From assembly GCA_002329625.1 (NCBI GenBank), contig DCTP01000036.1:8298-15373 (forward strand): DNA of 7,076 nt, given 5' to 3'. The notes under the pieces are model-generated. The model did not search any database. It was given only the letters and a program-made list of their open reading frames with translations, and had not been told where the DNA came from. The DNA is from Leptolinea sp. UBA1437 (GTDB lineage Bacteria > Chloroflexota > Anaerolineae > Anaerolineales > Anaerolineaceae). Both the position numbers and the translations under genes were made by a program. This document shows positions 6,100 through 7,076 of the stretch, piece by piece (within the stretch, counting starts at the first letter, position 1; each line of letters opens with the position of its first letter).

Positions 6100-7076
6100 T
6101 CAGCTTGTCTTACCCATTTTCTCAAGCCAGCCACGAACCATTGTAAACAAGTCCTGTAATTGCGAAATATAAAGTTCATCTCTTAAATTAACGTCGTCCA
6201 AAGCCGAGGCGTTGGCATCTTCGATAGCCTGCATTCTGGCTTGAAGAGCTTCAATATTCCGTCGATATTCCGCCTGTATTTCTTCCTGCCCTAATGAATA
6301 ATTTGTCCAGCGCTTTTGATTATCCGCCTTGAAATTCGCCCACTCCTGACGCAATTTTTCTTCCATGAGGCGTTGCATTTCAACCAGCTCGTTGGTGCGC
6401 CGATCAAAACGTTGAGTGACCTCATCCAACGTATCCTGCGAGCGTTTCACGGAACGCTGTAAATTCTCCAATGTTTCGATTTGTGTATCCAATCCGGCGG
6501 CTTTGGCAACAATATCATCAAAGGCGGTCTTCCATTGCTGCCAGGTCTTTTCATATTCCAGGTTGGCTAACGATTGTTTTTCCATAAAATCGGTGACGGA
6601 TTGCTTTCGTTCATTTTCCGCCGCCAATAATTCGCTCATCCGCTGTTCCACTTTCCGCAAACCTTCACTTACCAAATCAAATTTGCTTCTCATATCCTCG
6701 ATTCGTTTTCGGTAAGCGGTGACCTCGGCTTGAATGTCGGTCACCCGTTTGGCGTCTTGCCTTCTGTTTTCCTCCACGGATTTTTGGAACCTGGCATATT
6801 CGTCTTTATCCATGGCAACCGCATCGATCTTGGCTTGCAATTCTTCGATCATCCTGCCCAATCGAATAGAATCCTCGTTTCGCGAAAGCAATGTTTTTCG
6901 GATATCTTGAAGAGGTTCAATCGATTTACGGAGGTCGGCCAGAGTGCGGTTAATGGAATCGATTCCGTTACGGCGAGCGGCATCAATTTCTTTTTCTCTT
7001 TCGCTGTGAGCTTTATCTTTTTCTTCGATCGTTCTGAAAGCATCAATCCGCAATTGTGCAATCAACGATTCATTCT
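6100..7076 (-). CDS. Long coiled-coil protein of unknown function, N-terminus beyond window edge
   Basis: I do not recognise a family. The frame is open to the right edge (residues NES precede the TTG at 7065), so the TTG is probably an internal Leu and the protein is longer than the 324 residues seen. The visible part is rich in Glu, Lys, Arg, Gln, Asp and Leu. It has only one proline and no cysteine, no hydrophobic segment long enough for a membrane helix, and heptad-like spacing over most of its length, so it should be a long, mainly helical coiled coil in the cytoplasm. Tryptophans cluster in the C-terminal half (YEKTWQQWKTAF, QEWANF, NQKRWTNY), and the protein ends in an amphipathic helix QLQDLFTMVRGWLEKMGKTS. 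Such features suit a scaffold or filament-forming protein, or a partner of chromosome or envelope machinery, but none is shown. The next gene, ugd, follows after 38 bases and is likely co-transcribed. Similarity searches would mostly hit other coiled coils non-specifically. Confidence 0.82.
   Translation of the reverse strand, partial: NESLIAQLRIDAFRTIEEKDKAHSEREKEIDAARRNGIDSINRTLADLRKSIEPLQDIRKTLLSRNEDSIRLGRMIEELQAKIDAVAMDKDEYARFQKSVEENRRQDAKRVTDIQAEVTAYRKRIEDMRSKFDLVSEGLRKVEQRMSELLAAENERKQSVTDFMEKQSLANLEYEKTWQQWKTAFDDIVAKAAGLDTQIETLENLQRSVKRSQDTLDEVTQRFDRRTNELVEMQRLMEEKLRQEWANFKADNQKRWTNYSLGQEEIQAEYRRNIEALQARMQAIEDANASALDDVNLRDELYISQLQDLFTMVRGWLEKMGKTS

Noticed and set aside
6436..6457. AGCGTT-6-AACGCT hairpin inside the coiled-coil gene
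   Set aside because: Six-bp stem without a T-run, expected by chance in a window this size.
1..7076. Search by eye for tRNA/rRNA genes, CRISPR arrays, transposases, integrases, toxin-antitoxin pairs and defence genes
   Set aside because: None seen. Six intact or edge-cut genes with housekeeping or envelope roles fill nearly all of the window, and no intergenic stretch exceeds 300 bases.

Overview
The window looks like ordinary chromosome from a free-living bacterium of moderate GC content. Phrasing in several proteins resembles homologues I associate with Anaerolineae (phylum Chloroflexota). Examples are the RsuA/RluB-type pseudouridine synthase with a lysine-rich tail, the GNAT protein with its TSRPSREAANRLY motif, and the large GT-C membrane glycosyltransferase. 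That placement is recall-based inference, not a search result. There are no RNA genes, CRISPR arrays, insertion sequences or phage genes that I can support.

Layout: (1) Positions 2-748, plus strand, hold the 3' part of an rRNA pseudouridine synthase gene cut by the left window edge. (2) Converging on it with a 10-base gap is a minus-strand gene (759-2627) for a 622-residue multi-pass glycosyltransferase of the GT39/ArnT/PMT type. (3) A 243-base divergent intergenic region (2628-2870) carries a candidate promoter on each strand. (4) A plus-strand pair follows: a GNAT acetyltransferase (2871-3305) and, 40 bases on, tyrosyl-tRNA synthetase (3346-4635). (5) A strong bidirectional hairpin terminator (4667-4711) separates tyrS from the convergent minus-strand genes. 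(6) On the minus strand, a long coiled-coil protein of unknown function (6100 to the right edge, N-terminus missing) is followed after 38 bases by UDP-glucose 6-dehydrogenase (4751-6061). These two are probably one transcript whose promoter lies outside the window.

Functionally the window mixes translation genes (rRNA modification, tRNA charging) with cell-envelope carbohydrate genes (lipid-linked sugar transfer, UDP-glucuronate supply). No clear new multi-gene system is visible. The most notable points are a perfect 12-bp hairpin plus T-run inside the 3' coding end of the glycosyltransferase gene, placed to terminate the opposing pseudouridine synthase transcript; the unassigned cysteine-free coiled-coil protein upstream of ugd; and an N-terminal two-helix extension on the glycosyltransferase.
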